From Lysobacterales bacterium (GTDB lineage: Bacteria > Pseudomonadota > Gammaproteobacteria > Xanthomonadales > Wenzhouxiangellaceae): 64,000 nucleotides of DNA. Every line of letters begins with the position of its first letter. Position 1 is the first letter of the stretch. Location: the NCBI GenBank assembly GCA_002722315.1, contig PBLG01000047.1, positions 99,591 to 163,590 of the forward strand, in the 5' to 3' direction. A program made the position numbers and the translations under genes. Below, one piece after another: positions 25,570 to 35,775 of this stretch. The notes below the pieces were generated by a model. The model made no database searches and was not told the DNA's origin. It worked only from the letters and a program-made list of their open reading frames with translations.

Positions 25570-28500
25570 TCACTTCAGTTCAATGACGCTGGCATCGCCC
25601 GGCGCCAGATCGACCGTTTCCGAAACATCGCCGTCGGCACGCTCGATGACGACCGTGTAACCGCCCGGCGGCACCTGGACCGGGGCGCCGCCGACGAAGC
25701 CCGTGGCTGTCGTTTCGCCCGCAGCATCAACGACGCGGAACGGCACCCGGAGCGCCTGGCGCATCGCGGCTTCGAGTTCACCGGACTCGCCGGCGTCCAG
25801 GTATTCGCCGCCACCCAGCTCGGCCCAGTCTCGAAACTGCTGCTTGAGCTCGGCATCGTCGATGGCGAAGCCCACGATGTTGACGCGCACGTCGATGCCC
25901 GAATCGGCCAGTCCCTGGATGGCCGCGGCCGGGTCGCCCTCGCAGGTTTCCTCGCCGTCGGTCAGCAGGATCACCAGGCGCCGCCCCTCGGCATTGGCCA
26001 GGTCGGAGGCCACGGCCTCCAGCGATGCAGCGATGGGCGTTTTTGCCAGGTTGATCGCCTGGATGGCGTCCACGTTTTCCAGGAACGCGCGCTTGTCCAG
26101 CGGCCCCAGCGGCACCTCCAGGTCGGTGCGGCATACGCCGGCTTCGCGGTGGCCGTAGACCCTGAGCGCCAGGGGAATGCCGTCGGGCAGGGTTTCCTCG
26201 ACAGTGCGCCGGATGGCATTCCTGGCAATCTCGATCCGGCGCGTGCCGCCCATCCGCTGCAGCATGCTGCCGGAAGCGTCCAGGATGATTTCCACCGCGC
26301 CGCGGGCCAGCGGGTCGCCGCCGGCGCCGGCGGTTACCTCAATCGTTGCCGGCGCGGGATCCTCCACGGCCTCGAACATCACCTCCACCTCGAAGTCCAC
26401 GGGCCGCTTCAACCGGGCTACGGTCCGGTCGAAAGCCATCTGCAGCAAGGCCAGGCTCGTCACGTACTGGTACTCGCCGCCGCGCACCATCGCCCAGTCC
26501 TGCATGTAGTCCTGGGCCGAAATCGGCGAACCGCCGAACGCACCCTCCATCGAAAGCGCCATCGAGAAGACCTGCGGCTCGCCTTCGATCAGCGACGGCC
26601 ACAACGCCGAATCGGTGCTGGTCGCAGCATCGGTCAACAGGATCACGGCCTTCTTGCCCGGCCGGCCGACCATCGCCCGGGCAGCCGCGGCCAGCGTGCC
26701 CTCGGCGTCGCTGGAACTGGTGTCCTGCGGATAGGCGGCCAGCAGCCGCTGGAGCGGGTACGGGTGGCCCACCCAATTGGCCAGCAGCGGCTCATTGTGG
26801 CCGAACGGCAGCAGGTTGACCTCGTCGCGGCCAGGATTGATGGTCTGGGCATAGTTGAACAACGCATTGGAAATCACCGGCAGGTAGGCCGCGACGCTGC
26901 CGGAGGTGTCCCAGCTGAAGATCACCGACCGCGGCGGCTCGTAGGCCTCCAGCCAGTACGCGGCGCCCGGCTCTAGGAAAGCCTCCCAGCGGTGGCCGTC
27001 GGGTTCCTGCTTCAGCGGGTATATCGGCACGCGCTCGCCATCGGCATCGGTCAGGCGCGGGGCCGCCTCCAGCGTCGGGTTGCCGGCCATGCGAAGCACC
27101 AGCCGGTTCATGCCGTCGGGCACGTCCAGGCGGTACCAGGATGCATAGGCGTCAAGAAGCGCGCGGCCCGGCGCCGGATCGCCGGCGGCCAGCGGCCGTG
27201 CGGACGCCCTGTCGCGATTGTCCGGCTCACCCGAGAGTCCCGGGAAACGCGGCGGTTCGGCGGCTTCAAGCGGACCGCGCCAGTCATAATGGCCCCATTC
27301 GCCCAGGATGCTCGGGTCGGAGGCCTGGACGCTGTGCTCGAATACGGCAATACGGTCAGGGACGCGCAGCGATCGCTTCGATTCCTGGCCGCTGAACACG
27401 AACCGCACGTAGCGCGCCCATACCGGGGCTGCGAAATCGAAACGCGTCTCGTCGTCGACCAGATCGAACTCGCCAACCGACTCCCAGGGTCCGACGGGGC
27501 TGATCCGGGACACACCGACGGTGACTCTCGACGGATGCGCGGCCGGCGGCGCATCGGCCAACTTCAGCAGTGATACAGCGTCGATGCGCGCCGCCCGGGC
27601 ATGGTGGAAGCCCAGCACGAGTTCGCCGTCCTCTCCGCCTTGCTGCCTGAGATCCAGGCGCACGGCTTCGCCGTCCTCGATCAGCATGCTGCGATCGGTG
27701 GTACTGCCGCGCACCCATGGCCGACCCCACACCAGGTGTCCGCCGAACTCGGGATCTGCGACGTTGACCGATCCGGCGACGGGACGCCAACCCGCTTCTG
27801 CGACGACCTTGAACTCGCCGATGCGCATGCCGAAGTTCGACGGCGAACTGAACGCCGTGGTCAACGGCACCAACCGGGCATAGCGCGCCTCGACCGGCGC
27901 GGACAGCACGAAGGCCTGCTCCATCGGCAGGGGCTGAAGCGTGGCCTCCAGAACCCGCTCGAAGGTCTGCCCATCCATCGAAAGCTCGACGGCGAAGTCG
28001 TGAAGGAAGTAAACCGGCGACAGGCTCGCCGTCGTGTTGATCAAGAAACCGCGTACAGGCACCGGCTCATCACCGGCCAAGCGCACCGTCGGTTGCCCCA
28101 TCGCGATGTCCTCGCCGCGATTGAACGGCACCTTGAACTCCGTCCAGTGACCGATCCGCGCCAGTGAGTCGAACAGCCTGCTCATCTCCTCGAATTGCTT
28201 TTCCGAAACCCCCGGACTGGCCACCGGCTCGGCGCCCAGCGCCAGCGATGCGGCGTTGAAGCCGCCGCGCAATGCATCCGGCAGCGGCCAATGGAATGTC
28301 GGGCGCAGCGGGGCGGCATCCGAATCGATGACGATGTCCCGGGTCGCCCTGGATGCGTCGGGATGATCGCCGCTGGCCAGCGACAACCGCACCGGCGCCC
28401 AGTCGGCCACGTCCGGCGGCACGCGCAGCTCGAAGGGCACGGCCACTTCTCCGCCGGGTGCAACGGTAGCCGGGATGTCGGCCCCGGGCACGAAGCGCCA

Positions 28501-30927
28501 GCGCGCATCGGTCATGTGGGCAACCAGGTTCACCGGCACCTCGACGGCATGCGGGTTTCGCAGCGTGATCGTCCCGTTCACCACCTGCTCCCAGCGCGAG
28601 AACGCCTGAACCGGCGACGGTTCCAGGTCGAGCAGCACCTCGGCGAATCCGGCCGGCGGTTCGTCCGTGACCAGTGCGGAAAGATCGAAGCGGTATTCCC
28701 CATTGCCACCAACCAGGAGATGGTGCGCCACGCCGGCGGCGAGTTCGGCCTCCTCGCGCTCGGCCTCGCGATTCCAGGCCAGCAGGTTTTCGTCGGATCC
28801 GTCGGCGACCAGTTCCAGCGACAGCCCGCTTACCCGCGGAAACGACAGGCTCGCCGCTTCGGACTGGACGGGCAGTCGGTACCAGTCCCGGCTGTGCGCG
28901 GTCACGCCGACACGGCCATGGACCATGCCGTCGGGCGGGAATGCCGCAGCGGTCTCGCGCCAGTCGTTCGGTTCCCGGTCCACCGCCGGCGCCAGCCAGT
29001 CGCCGCGCTCGACGACCAGCGTGTATTCGGCGTCCGAGGCCTGGCCGGCGTTCAGCTGGACGGCGTAGTCGCCGGGCGGCAGGAACAGGTCCCATTCCAG
29101 CGGCGCGCCAGGCTCGCCGCCGTTGCGGATGTCGCTGATGGTCACGCTTGCGTCGCCCAGCGTCACATAGCCGCGGATTGCGCCATCGGCCGGCGGCTGC
29201 ACGCGAATCCGCACATGCTCTTCGCCCAGCAGCAGGAACGCGTAGCGGTCGATGTCGTCGCTCTCGGCCAGCGTGCCGGTGTATTGCTGACCGAACCGGA
29301 TTCGCAGAGCGTCGTGGTAATCGTCGTTGGGCTCCATTTCCATTCCCGGCGGCGGCGGACCCAGCGGCAGGACGCGCAGCGTGTAGTCGGAATCCGTACC
29401 GGAGGCAGCCAGGAAATAGTCCCCGGGCAGCAGGAAGACGTTGTCGAGCCGTGCACGATTCGCCGCGCCCGGGCGCACCCGCTTGACAGCGCCGGTCGAA
29501 TCGTGGAGATAGAGTTCCTGCAGGTCGTCGCCCTGTAGCTGCAGACGCCAGAGCTGCGGCTCGCCGTCGACGCTGAAGCGCCACCAGTCGGTCTCTCTTC
29601 CGACAAAACGGCCGCGACCGAAGCCGCGCTCGTGAAGCTGGGTCGCCATGCGCTGCACATTGTTGAGTTCGGCTTCCTCGCCGGGCCGCGCCTCGCCCTG
29701 CTCGGTCCAGGTCAGCGCCCAGTCGACGGCCGGGTCCGTGCGGTGGTTGAGATTCATTTCGTAACGGCCGGGGGGCAGCACGACGTCGGCGAAACTCGCC
29801 ACCCCGTCGCCGGCGGCCCGGTGGCACTCCGAAAGCCCGATCGAGTCTCGGTTCAAGCACAGCTCCGGCCTGCTCCCGGGCTCGGCCCGAAGCTCGATCG
29901 TGAATTTCATGCCGGCCTCGTCCTCGGAGAGTTCGAACACGAAACGATCATTGTCGCCGTCCTCGAAACGCCCGCTCAGGTTCTGGAAGAAGTCGATCGC
30001 ATTAGGCTGTCGATCATTGGGTTCGACCTCGACGCTGCCTTCTGCGACCGGAGCGCCCGTCGCGACCGTAATCATCTGCACCGACGCCTCGCCGGCATCG
30101 GTAACCAGTGAATACGGCCCCGGCGCCAGCGCCAATCCGCGACGGCGGACTTCCAGCCCGTTGCCGTCGTCGATCTCCAGAAGCGTTTCCGCAGCGGTGT
30201 TCTCGAGGCGCAGCGTACCTTTCCTACCGGCCGGCATCTGGAAAGCGATATCCCAGTGCACCGGCTGATCGTCCCCGGGTTCGGGAATCTCGACGGCGTA
30301 GACGGTCTCGGCACCGGCGAACAGTGTCGTTCGGCCGCGATTGGAAACCTTGACTGGCGCGTCGGCCGTTCCCTCGTCGGCGTCGACGACCTGGATCCGC
30401 TGGTTGTCGTTCTGCGACAGCTTGAGCTCGTAGCCCCCCTCCCCGCCGGAATGCGAAACGCCGAGCACATAAGTCCCGGGACGCAGCAGAAGACCGTCGG
30501 CGACCACCGGGCGAATCCCCTGCTTCGTCGCGAGCTGGAACACGGAAGTGGGCCTGGCAGTCAACGCTTCGGGAATCCTTCCGCGGGCGTCGACCAATTC
30601 AGAGAAATCGAACACGTCGAGCTTCGTCAACGCGCCGGCGCGGCCGATCAGCTCGAGGTCGAAACGGCGCCCCGCATGCTCGTCAGGCACGATCAGGAGG
30701 TAAGCATCCTGGTCCTGGGCCTGCAATGAGCCCAGCACGCGCACGACGTCCTTCTCCACCGGGAGCTTCAGCGGCACCGCCTGATGCGGCGCATCGTTGG
30801 GCTCGGCGTCGTGCAGGAGGCTGGTCAGCGCCGATGCAGACGTCGAGGCAATTAACCAGAACAGACAAACCGCCGCACGCCCGACCAAACATGCGCCCCT
30901 GGGTGAAATGATTGGAAAGACTGACAT
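25570..30927 (-). CDS. giant secreted protein with PPC-like repeats and two vWA domains
   Basis: 1785 residues from ATG 30927, which has GAGG 7 bases upstream; an ATG at 30978 lacks this. A signal peptide (ends STSASA) is followed by at least four beta-rich pre-peptidase C-terminal-like repeats marked by EPND (EPNDAPHQA, EPNDRQPNA, EPNDDYHDA, EPNDWRETA), then discoidin-like sandwiches (RYARLVPLTTAF, ARYVRFVFSGQ). Two von Willebrand A domains follow with intact MIDAS: DTSGS near 1340 with LLTDAATS, and DASGS near 1550 with LLTDGEETC. A short beta domain ends the chain. It probably works at the cell surface or outside as a metal-dependent adhesin or binding scaffold. It is divergent from the transglutaminase-like gene at 31167. 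Confidence 0.87.
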   Translation of the reverse strand: MSVFPIISPRGACLVGRAAVCLFWLIASTSASALTSLLHDAEPNDAPHQAVPLKLPVEKDVVRVLGSLQAQDQDAYLLIVPDEHAGRRFDLELIGRAGALTKLDVFDFSELVDARGRIPEALTARPTSVFQLATKQGIRPVVADGLLLRPGTYVLGVSHSGGEGGYELKLSQNDNQRIQVVDADEGTADAPVKVSNRGRTTLFAGAETVYAVEIPEPGDDQPVHWDIAFQMPAGRKGTLRLENTAAETLLEIDDGNGLEVRRRGLALAPGPYSLVTDAGEASVQMITVATGAPVAEGSVEVEPNDRQPNAIDFFQNLSGRFEDGDNDRFVFELSEDEAGMKFTIELRAEPGSRPELCLNRDSIGLSECHRAAGDGVASFADVVLPPGRYEMNLNHRTDPAVDWALTWTEQGEARPGEEAELNNVQRMATQLHERGFGRGRFVGRETDWWRFSVDGEPQLWRLQLQGDDLQELYLHDSTGAVKRVRPGAANRARLDNVFLLPGDYFLAASGTDSDYTLRVLPLGPPPPGMEMEPNDDYHDALRIRFGQQYTGTLAESDDIDRYAFLLLGEEHVRIRVQPPADGAIRGYVTLGDASVTISDIRNGGEPGAPLEWDLFLPPGDYAVQLNAGQASDAEYTLVVERGDWLAPAVDREPNDWRETAAAFPPDGMVHGRVGVTAHSRDWYRLPVQSEAASLSFPRVSGLSLELVADGSDENLLAWNREAEREEAELAAGVAHHLLVGGNGEYRFDLSALVTDEPPAGFAEVLLDLEPSPVQAFSRWEQVVNGTITLRNPHAVEVPVNLVAHMTDARWRFVPGADIPATVAPGGEVAVPFELRVPPDVADWAPVRLSLASGDHPDASRATRDIVIDSDAAPLRPTFHWPLPDALRGGFNAASLALGAEPVASPGVSEKQFEEMSRLFDSLARIGHWTEFKVPFNRGEDIAMGQPTVRLAGDEPVPVRGFLINTTASLSPVYFLHDFAVELSMDGQTFERVLEATLQPLPMEQAFVLSAPVEARYARLVPLTTAFSSPSNFGMRIGEFKVVAEAGWRPVAGSVNVADPEFGGHLVWGRPWVRGSTTDRSMLIEDGEAVRLDLRQQGGEDGELVLGFHHARAARIDAVSLLKLADAPPAAHPSRVTVGVSRISPVGPWESVGEFDLVDDETRFDFAAPVWARYVRFVFSGQESKRSLRVPDRIAVFEHSVQASDPSILGEWGHYDWRGPLEAAEPPRFPGLSGEPDNRDRASARPLAAGDPAPGRALLDAYASWYRLDVPDGMNRLVLRMAGNPTLEAAPRLTDADGERVPIYPLKQEPDGHRWEAFLEPGAAYWLEAYEPPRSVIFSWDTSGSVAAYLPVISNALFNYAQTINPGRDEVNLLPFGHNEPLLANWVGHPYPLQRLLAAYPQDTSSSDAEGTLAAAARAMVGRPGKKAVILLTDAATSTDSALWPSLIEGEPQVFSMALSMEGAFGGSPISAQDYMQDWAMVRGGEYQYVTSLALLQMAFDRTVARLKRPVDFEVEVMFEAVEDPAPATIEVTAGAGGDPLARGAVEIILDASGSMLQRMGGTRRIEIARNAIRRTVEETLPDGIPLALRVYGHREAGVCRTDLEVPLGPLDKRAFLENVDAIQAINLAKTPIAASLEAVASDLANAEGRRLVILLTDGEETCEGDPAAAIQGLADSGIDVRVNIVGFAIDDAELKQQFRDWAELGGGEYLDAGESGELEAAMRQALRVPFRVVDAAGETTATGFVGGAPVQVPPGGYTVVIERADGDVSETVDLAPGDASVIELK

Positions 30928-31166
30928 CGACGATCCTCTTTGAAGTCTTTTGCTGCCGAATCCTGTCTCTTCCGGCAATTGAATTCCGTACTATGTATTA
31001 CGAACCCGAAGTGCGAGCCGGAAAGCCGCATTGCTCCATGTAAGTACGGTGCCCGCGCACAAAGTGCGCCAGTTCCCGAACGACGCTCGATTCTCCGGGT
31101 CCGGAACTCGACTCGCCCCGCCCAATCGACCGAGGTCCGAATTCCTCAACTACCAGGGAAACCGTC
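30928..31166. other. divergent promoter region of the vWA and transglutaminase-like genes
   Basis: 239 bases, AT-richer around 30975-31015 than its surroundings. It must hold the promoters of both divergent genes. I could not pick out a -35/-10 pair with normal spacing and see no repeat. Confidence 0.35.
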
Positions 31167-33503
31167 ATGATCCCGTATCCGAATCGTCAATGCCGCCCTC
31201 AGTTCATCCAGAACGCATGGGACCGATTGCGCGTAGCAGCCGGCGTGGTCCTCCTTTCCGCGCCCGTCTCGAATGTGCATGCCGACGTTTCCTGGCCGCC
31301 GCCGGAGCCGGTTCAGCAACGAATAGAGGCTGCGGTCGAGTTCGTCGATAGACTGCAAACGCTTGTCCCGAAACCGCATGCCGACATGACCGACCGGGCG
31401 TTCGCTCTGGATTTCGATTTCGACGCGGCGATCGAGCACGTGACCAACGGCATCCATTACCAGCCCTACCGAGGCGTTCTTCGCGGGCCCGATGGCGCAG
31501 CCGTTATCGGCGCAGGCAATGCATGGGATCAGGCTCTTCTTCTCGCATCGCTGATCAAGACCATCGGCGGAGATGCACAGATTGTATCCGGCGCGCTTCC
31601 GGATGCCGACGCCCGGCGACTGGTCGAGCAGGCGTTGACCGTGCCGGCCAAGGCGAACGACCAGGCACCGGACAGCGAATCCATCGCCGCCGCGTTCGAG
31701 GCATTCGATCCCGAACTGGCAGGACGCTACCGCACCGGGATGCAGGCGACGCTCGAGTCCGGGGGCGATTCGCTTGCAGCCGACTCGAATGAAATCGCCG
31801 AAATGATCGCGAAGCTGGTTCGCGACTCGGAGCATGAAATGGCAAGCAGCACTTCGGTCGATGATCTGGTTCGCGCGGTGTCGAAGGACTACGCGTGGGT
31901 CCGTTGGCGGCTGGGCCCGAACTCGGACTGGACGGACCTGCACCCCGCCTTCGGTCAACAGGCCGCCCCCACGACTACGCCAGAGCGCTATTTCGACGAT
32001 TCGGTTCCAGCCGAATTCCAGCACCGAGTAACCCTTCAGCTGTTCATCGAACGCGGCATGGACGACGGCGCCGAAGAACCGGAACTGGTCCCGGTGATGT
32101 CGAGCTGGGAGCGACCGACCGCCAACCTGTTCAAGAACCAGATCTATCTGGGCATGGCGCCCCAAACGCTTGACGGAACGCCAGAATCCTCGGTGATCGT
32201 ACCGACCCTGAACGGTGCAAAGGCCCCCGGCGGGCAGGCCGTCTCCTGGCTTGGGCTGACTGCGGATCCGGCGGATGCGGGAACGGCTGCCGGAAGGCTG
32301 TTTGCCACGGTGTCTTCGCGCGGCGGCCAGGCAGCCGGGGCACTGGCGGGCATGGGCGACGACGGGCCAGCCCGAATTCCGAAACTCCTGGGCGTCGTCC
32401 TTAAAGTGGATATCGCTTCCCCGGAAGGCGAGCGCAGCGTTACGCGGCGGGTAGCCGATCTTCGCGGCCTTGACGAAACGGCATTCCCCCGGGCTGGCGC
32501 GTTCCAGATGATCCTGGACGTTCACGTCGGCCCGGAAGATCCGAAGACGCTCTATCACGACATACTCGATTATTTTCGGCCGTTCGTCCGCGCGGTGGCG
32601 CCCATGCTTGCATTCGCCCGTGGGGCGGTGACCGCCGACGAGATTCAGGCCTCCAGGGCATACCGGGATCTTTCTTCGCCGCGCTGGCTTGACTTCAAAC
32701 TGGCCGCCGGCGCCCTGCTGGCACCACCAACCAAAGAAAAGGCGACATTCCGCCCCGGACCCTTGCTGATCGGGCGGAGGACCAACACCTCGCCGACCGG
32801 TGAATTGATGACAGTCACCGACATTCTGTCCAATCCTTCCACCGTTCTCGTTCGTGGAGACGATGCATCGCTGAGTCTCGACGTTAACGCGGCAATTGAA
32901 CAGGGCGTTCGCGAAACGCTACTCGAATCTCGACTTGCCCGCGGTGACAACGCCTGGAAGCAGCGTCTGCCCAGGACCCTGGTCGATGATCGCGCGGAGC
33001 TGGACCGATCAGGCGCTCGAACCGAGCAATGGCCGGATGCAGCCAGGGAAGCGGCCGGCCGGGACCTGGAAAACGGCTACCTGCTGGCGATTGCGGAGGA
33101 TGCCCGGCCGTTCTGGTGGCGGATCGACCCATCTACCGGGGAGACACTGGGAATGGGAACGCACGGTGGCTCGGAATTCACCGAGTACCTGATCGCCACG
33201 GTAGGGATCGGAATTTCGGTCTTTCTGTTCGCCCAGAGCGTTGAAAGCTGCGACGAGCAATACGCCGACAACCAGGACATGGCCGACTGCTGCATAGTCG
33301 GAAACCTCGGCCTGACCTACGCAACATCCGCCGGAAGCGCGGCGGGTGCGGCGGCGACCACCACAGGCAACGCCCTGTATGCCGCCTCGGGTTCGATCAA
33401 ATCGGCACTGGGCTGGACCGCGGCCGACATCGGCACCGGTGTCGTGGTCGGAAATTCGGGCGGCATCGGCGCGGCCTGCCGCGCCTACCTTGGCCAGAAT
33501 TGA
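31167..33503 (+). CDS. transglutaminase-like secreted protein without the catalytic Cys
   Basis: 778 residues. A signal peptide ends near SNVHA. Residues about 80-150 look like the papain-fold transglutaminase core (IHYQPYRGVLRGPDGAAVIG, then GNAWDQALLLASLIKTIGGD), but the usual catalytic Cys position of this motif carries Asn-Ala-Trp and no Cys. The long middle is unrecognised. The C-terminus has a hydrophobic helix (about 673-692, YLIATVGIGISVFLFAQSVE), then CDEQYADNQDMADCC and a Gly/Ala-rich tail. It is probably exported and anchored near the C-terminus. The head-to-head pairing with the giant vWA gene suggests a joint role at the cell surface. Confidence 0.72.
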   Translation: MIPYPNRQCRPQFIQNAWDRLRVAAGVVLLSAPVSNVHADVSWPPPEPVQQRIEAAVEFVDRLQTLVPKPHADMTDRAFALDFDFDAAIEHVTNGIHYQPYRGVLRGPDGAAVIGAGNAWDQALLLASLIKTIGGDAQIVSGALPDADARRLVEQALTVPAKANDQAPDSESIAAAFEAFDPELAGRYRTGMQATLESGGDSLAADSNEIAEMIAKLVRDSEHEMASSTSVDDLVRAVSKDYAWVRWRLGPNSDWTDLHPAFGQQAAPTTTPERYFDDSVPAEFQHRVTLQLFIERGMDDGAEEPELVPVMSSWERPTANLFKNQIYLGMAPQTLDGTPESSVIVPTLNGAKAPGGQAVSWLGLTADPADAGTAAGRLFATVSSRGGQAAGALAGMGDDGPARIPKLLGVVLKVDIASPEGERSVTRRVADLRGLDETAFPRAGAFQMILDVHVGPEDPKTLYHDILDYFRPFVRAVAPMLAFARGAVTADEIQASRAYRDLSSPRWLDFKLAAGALLAPPTKEKATFRPGPLLIGRRTNTSPTGELMTVTDILSNPSTVLVRGDDASLSLDVNAAIEQGVRETLLESRLARGDNAWKQRLPRTLVDDRAELDRSGARTEQWPDAAREAAGRDLENGYLLAIAEDARPFWWRIDPSTGETLGMGTHGGSEFTEYLIATVGIGISVFLFAQSVESCDEQYADNQDMADCCIVGNLGLTYATSAGSAAGAAATTTGNALYAASGSIKSALGWTAADIGTGVVVGNSGGIGAACRAYLGQN

Positions 33504-33683
33504 TTCGTTCCGTCCATCGGCCCAAAGCGGCGGCCGCGCTCGAATGCCCGTCGCGGTCGCGGTGCGGATGCGTGACCGAGCTTGGTCCATCGCACCGCGG
33601 CCGGGTCGGCTTATCGCGTTACCCGCGGAGTCCGGGTCGCGAGGCTGCCGTATAATCTCCGGACTACGCATCCTTGCCGTGCC

Positions 33684-34787
33684 ATGACCCTTCTGCTTTT
33701 CTACCTGTTTCTCGCCATCGGCGTTTCGTTCCTGTGCTCCATTCTCGAAGCCGTGCTCCTGTCGGTCACGCCGGCACATATTGCCGTGATGAACGAGCGA
33801 GGCGCCAGTGCAGGAAAACTGCTGCGCGGGCTCAAGCGCGACATCGATCGTCCGCTTTCGGCCATTCTCAGCCTCAACACCATCGCCCATACATTCGGAG
33901 CGGCCGGTGTCGGCGCCCAGGCGCTGATCGTGTTCGGCAATGCATGGGTTACCGTGAGCTCGGCACTGGTCACGCTGGCCATCCTGATCTTCTCCGAGAT
34001 CATTCCCAAGACGCTGGGCGCGACCTACTGGAAGCAGCTTTCGGCTTTCACCGCGCACACCTGCCGGGTGCTGATCGTCCTGATGTGGCCGCTGGTGGCG
34101 ATGTCCAAGCAGATCACCCGCCTGCTCTCGCGCGGCAAGCGCGCGCCCAGCGTCAGCCGCGAGGAATTCCGCGCCCTGGCCCAGATCGGTACGCGCGAAG
34201 GGATTTTCGAGGAAGAAGAATCCAACATTTTCCTGAACCTGATCCGCTTCAGCGCGATTCGGGTACAGGACATCATGACCCCGCGCGTGGTCGTGAAGAA
34301 ATTCCAGCACGACACCACGCTGGGCGAACTGATGGCAAAGTCCGACGAGCTGGTGTTTTCGCGCTACCCGGTATACGGCGAAAGCGACGAGGACATCAGC
34401 GGATACGTGCTCAAGGCCGACATCATGCTCAACCTGGCGCGCGGCAGGCCGGAACTGCGCCTGAGCGATCTCAAGCGCGAGGTGCTGTTCGTCCCCGAAT
34501 TCATTTCACTGCGGGTGCTCTTCAGTCAGTTGCTGGCCGAACAGGAGCATTTCGCGGTGGTCATCGACGAGTATGGCGGCCTGTCCGGCGTGGTCACCAT
34601 GGAAGACGTTCTCGAGACGTTGCTGGGGATCGAGATCGTCGACGAGAGCGACGCGATCGAAGACCTGCGCAAGGCGGCCCGCGACAAGTGGACCCAGCGA
34701 GCGAAGAAGCTGGGGCTCGAGCTGCCCGAAATCGCGCCCGACCCGGTTGCAGGCAGCGACTCGACGGGGCAGAATCAGTCATCGTGA
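33684..34787 (+). CDS. CNNM/CorC-type transporter with CBS pair
   Basis: 367 residues from ATG 33684 (earlier ATG 33582 would add a basic, non-membrane extension). An N-terminal DUF21 membrane domain of 3-4 helices (LLFYLFLAIGVSFLCSILEA, EIIPKTLGATYW) is followed by two CBS motifs (RVQDIMTPRVVV, VFVPEFISLRVLF, VIDEYGGLSGVVTMEDVLET). No C-terminal CorC_HlyC domain is seen. Members of this family move or sense Mg2+ or Na+ and bind adenine nucleotides through CBS. Substrate not determined. Confidence 0.9.
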   Translation: MTLLLFYLFLAIGVSFLCSILEAVLLSVTPAHIAVMNERGASAGKLLRGLKRDIDRPLSAILSLNTIAHTFGAAGVGAQALIVFGNAWVTVSSALVTLAILIFSEIIPKTLGATYWKQLSAFTAHTCRVLIVLMWPLVAMSKQITRLLSRGKRAPSVSREEFRALAQIGTREGIFEEEESNIFLNLIRFSAIRVQDIMTPRVVVKKFQHDTTLGELMAKSDELVFSRYPVYGESDEDISGYVLKADIMLNLARGRPELRLSDLKREVLFVPEFISLRVLFSQLLAEQEHFAVVIDEYGGLSGVVTMEDVLETLLGIEIVDESDAIEDLRKAARDKWTQRAKKLGLELPEIAPDPVAGSDSTGQNQSS

Positions 34788-34869
34788 CGCCGTGGTTCGG
34801 GCATCCGCCCGGCCCGTACGACGATTGCCCCGGCGCCAGCCAGGCGCTGCGCCGCCAAGGAGATCAACC

Positions 34870-35076
34870 ATGAGAAAAGCCATTGCCCTGTTCGCCGTCC
34901 TTTTCGTCGCCGTAGTGACCGGCGCATGCACCGACGATACCGGCGACGCGCCGGAAAGCAATATCCTCGAGACGCAGCAACAGGCCCTCGAGCGCGCTCG
35001 AGGCGTCGAGCAGGACGTCGCCGACGCCGCGAAACGCCAGGCCGAGGAGATCGAGCGCGCCGAGGGCGGCCGCTGA
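34870..35076 (+). CDS. small lipoprotein
   Basis: 68 residues with a strong AAGGAG site 8 bases before the ATG. A lipoprotein signal with lipobox VTGAC is followed by acidic residues (TDDTGD), which predicts an outer-membrane or Asp-retained inner-membrane anchor depending on sorting. The rest (ETQQQALERARGVEQDVADA) is a single amphipathic helix. No family recognised. It follows the CBS gene by 82 bases. Confidence 0.78.
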   Translation: MRKAIALFAVLFVAVVTGACTDDTGDAPESNILETQQQALERARGVEQDVADAAKRQAEEIERAEGGR

Positions 35077-35246
35077 ATCTGTCGTGTACTCGCACGGATT
35101 CACGTATTCTATGTGGAGGCAGTCGGGCATGCCTTCGGCGTCCCTGGAGCTTCGGGACTGACCGGCAGGACCTTACCCGGCCGCAGCCGATCGAACCCAT
35201 CATCACCTGAATCAGGCAATCACCAATCCTTCCCAAGGAGAATCAA

Positions 35247-35678
35247 ATGAAGTTTTATCGCGCTTTGACCGTAATTGTGGCTTCGGCCGCCAGCCTCGCC
35301 GCCGTCGCCGAAGAGCCCAACATCAATCCGGGCATGTGGGAAACCACGAGCACCGTGACGATCCAGTCCGAGCAGTTTCCCATCCCGCCGCGCACCGATA
35401 CGTCCAGCGAATGCGTGACGGCGGAAAAGATCGCCGAAGGACAGGCATTCCTCGAAGACAACGACGATTGCGAGTTCAGCGAGAAGGACATGCGGGCCGA
35501 CGGCATGGACTACACCATGACCTGCAAGAGCCCCGACGGCGGCTCGGTAACCATGAATGCCAGCATGAAATTCGATGGCGATTCGATGACCGGCACCATC
35601 GACGGCGACATCGAATCTCCGATGGGCGTCATGAACATGAACGTCGAGATGTCCGGTACGCGCACAGGCGACTGCTGA
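35247..35678 (+). CDS. DUF3617 family exported protein
   Basis: 143 residues with a good ribosome-binding site (AAGGAG). A signal peptide ends at AAVAEE, then NPGMWETTSTV, SECVTAEKIAEGQ, CEFSEKD and a final Cys (TGDC); the spaced Cys residues suggest disulfides. DUF3617 proteins are small periplasmic beta proteins of unknown function common in marine and soil proteobacteria. A terminator follows directly. Confidence 0.88.
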   Translation: MKFYRALTVIVASAASLAAVAEEPNINPGMWETTSTVTIQSEQFPIPPRTDTSSECVTAEKIAEGQAFLEDNDDCEFSEKDMRADGMDYTMTCKSPDGGSVTMNASMKFDGDSMTGTIDGDIESPMGVMNMNVEMSGTRTGDC

Positions 35679-35701
35679 GACTCCCCCTTGCAGCATGTGA
35701 A

Positions 35702-35734
35702 CGAAGCCCTGCCCCGAGCAGGGCTTCGTGTTTT
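35702..35734 (+). terminator. rho-independent terminator after the DUF3617 gene
   Basis: An 11-bp perfect stem (CGAAGCCCTGC with GCAGGGCTTCG) around the loop CCCGA is followed by TGTTTT, 23 bases after the stop codon. Confidence 0.85.
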
Positions 35735-35775
35735 CCGGGAACCCTAATTCAGGCTGGACCGGGGCGTGACCCGAC

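Noticed and set aside
28070..29860. 596-codon minus-strand open frame in another frame
   Set aside because: Arg/Ala-rich shadow of the giant vWA gene with no recognisable domain.
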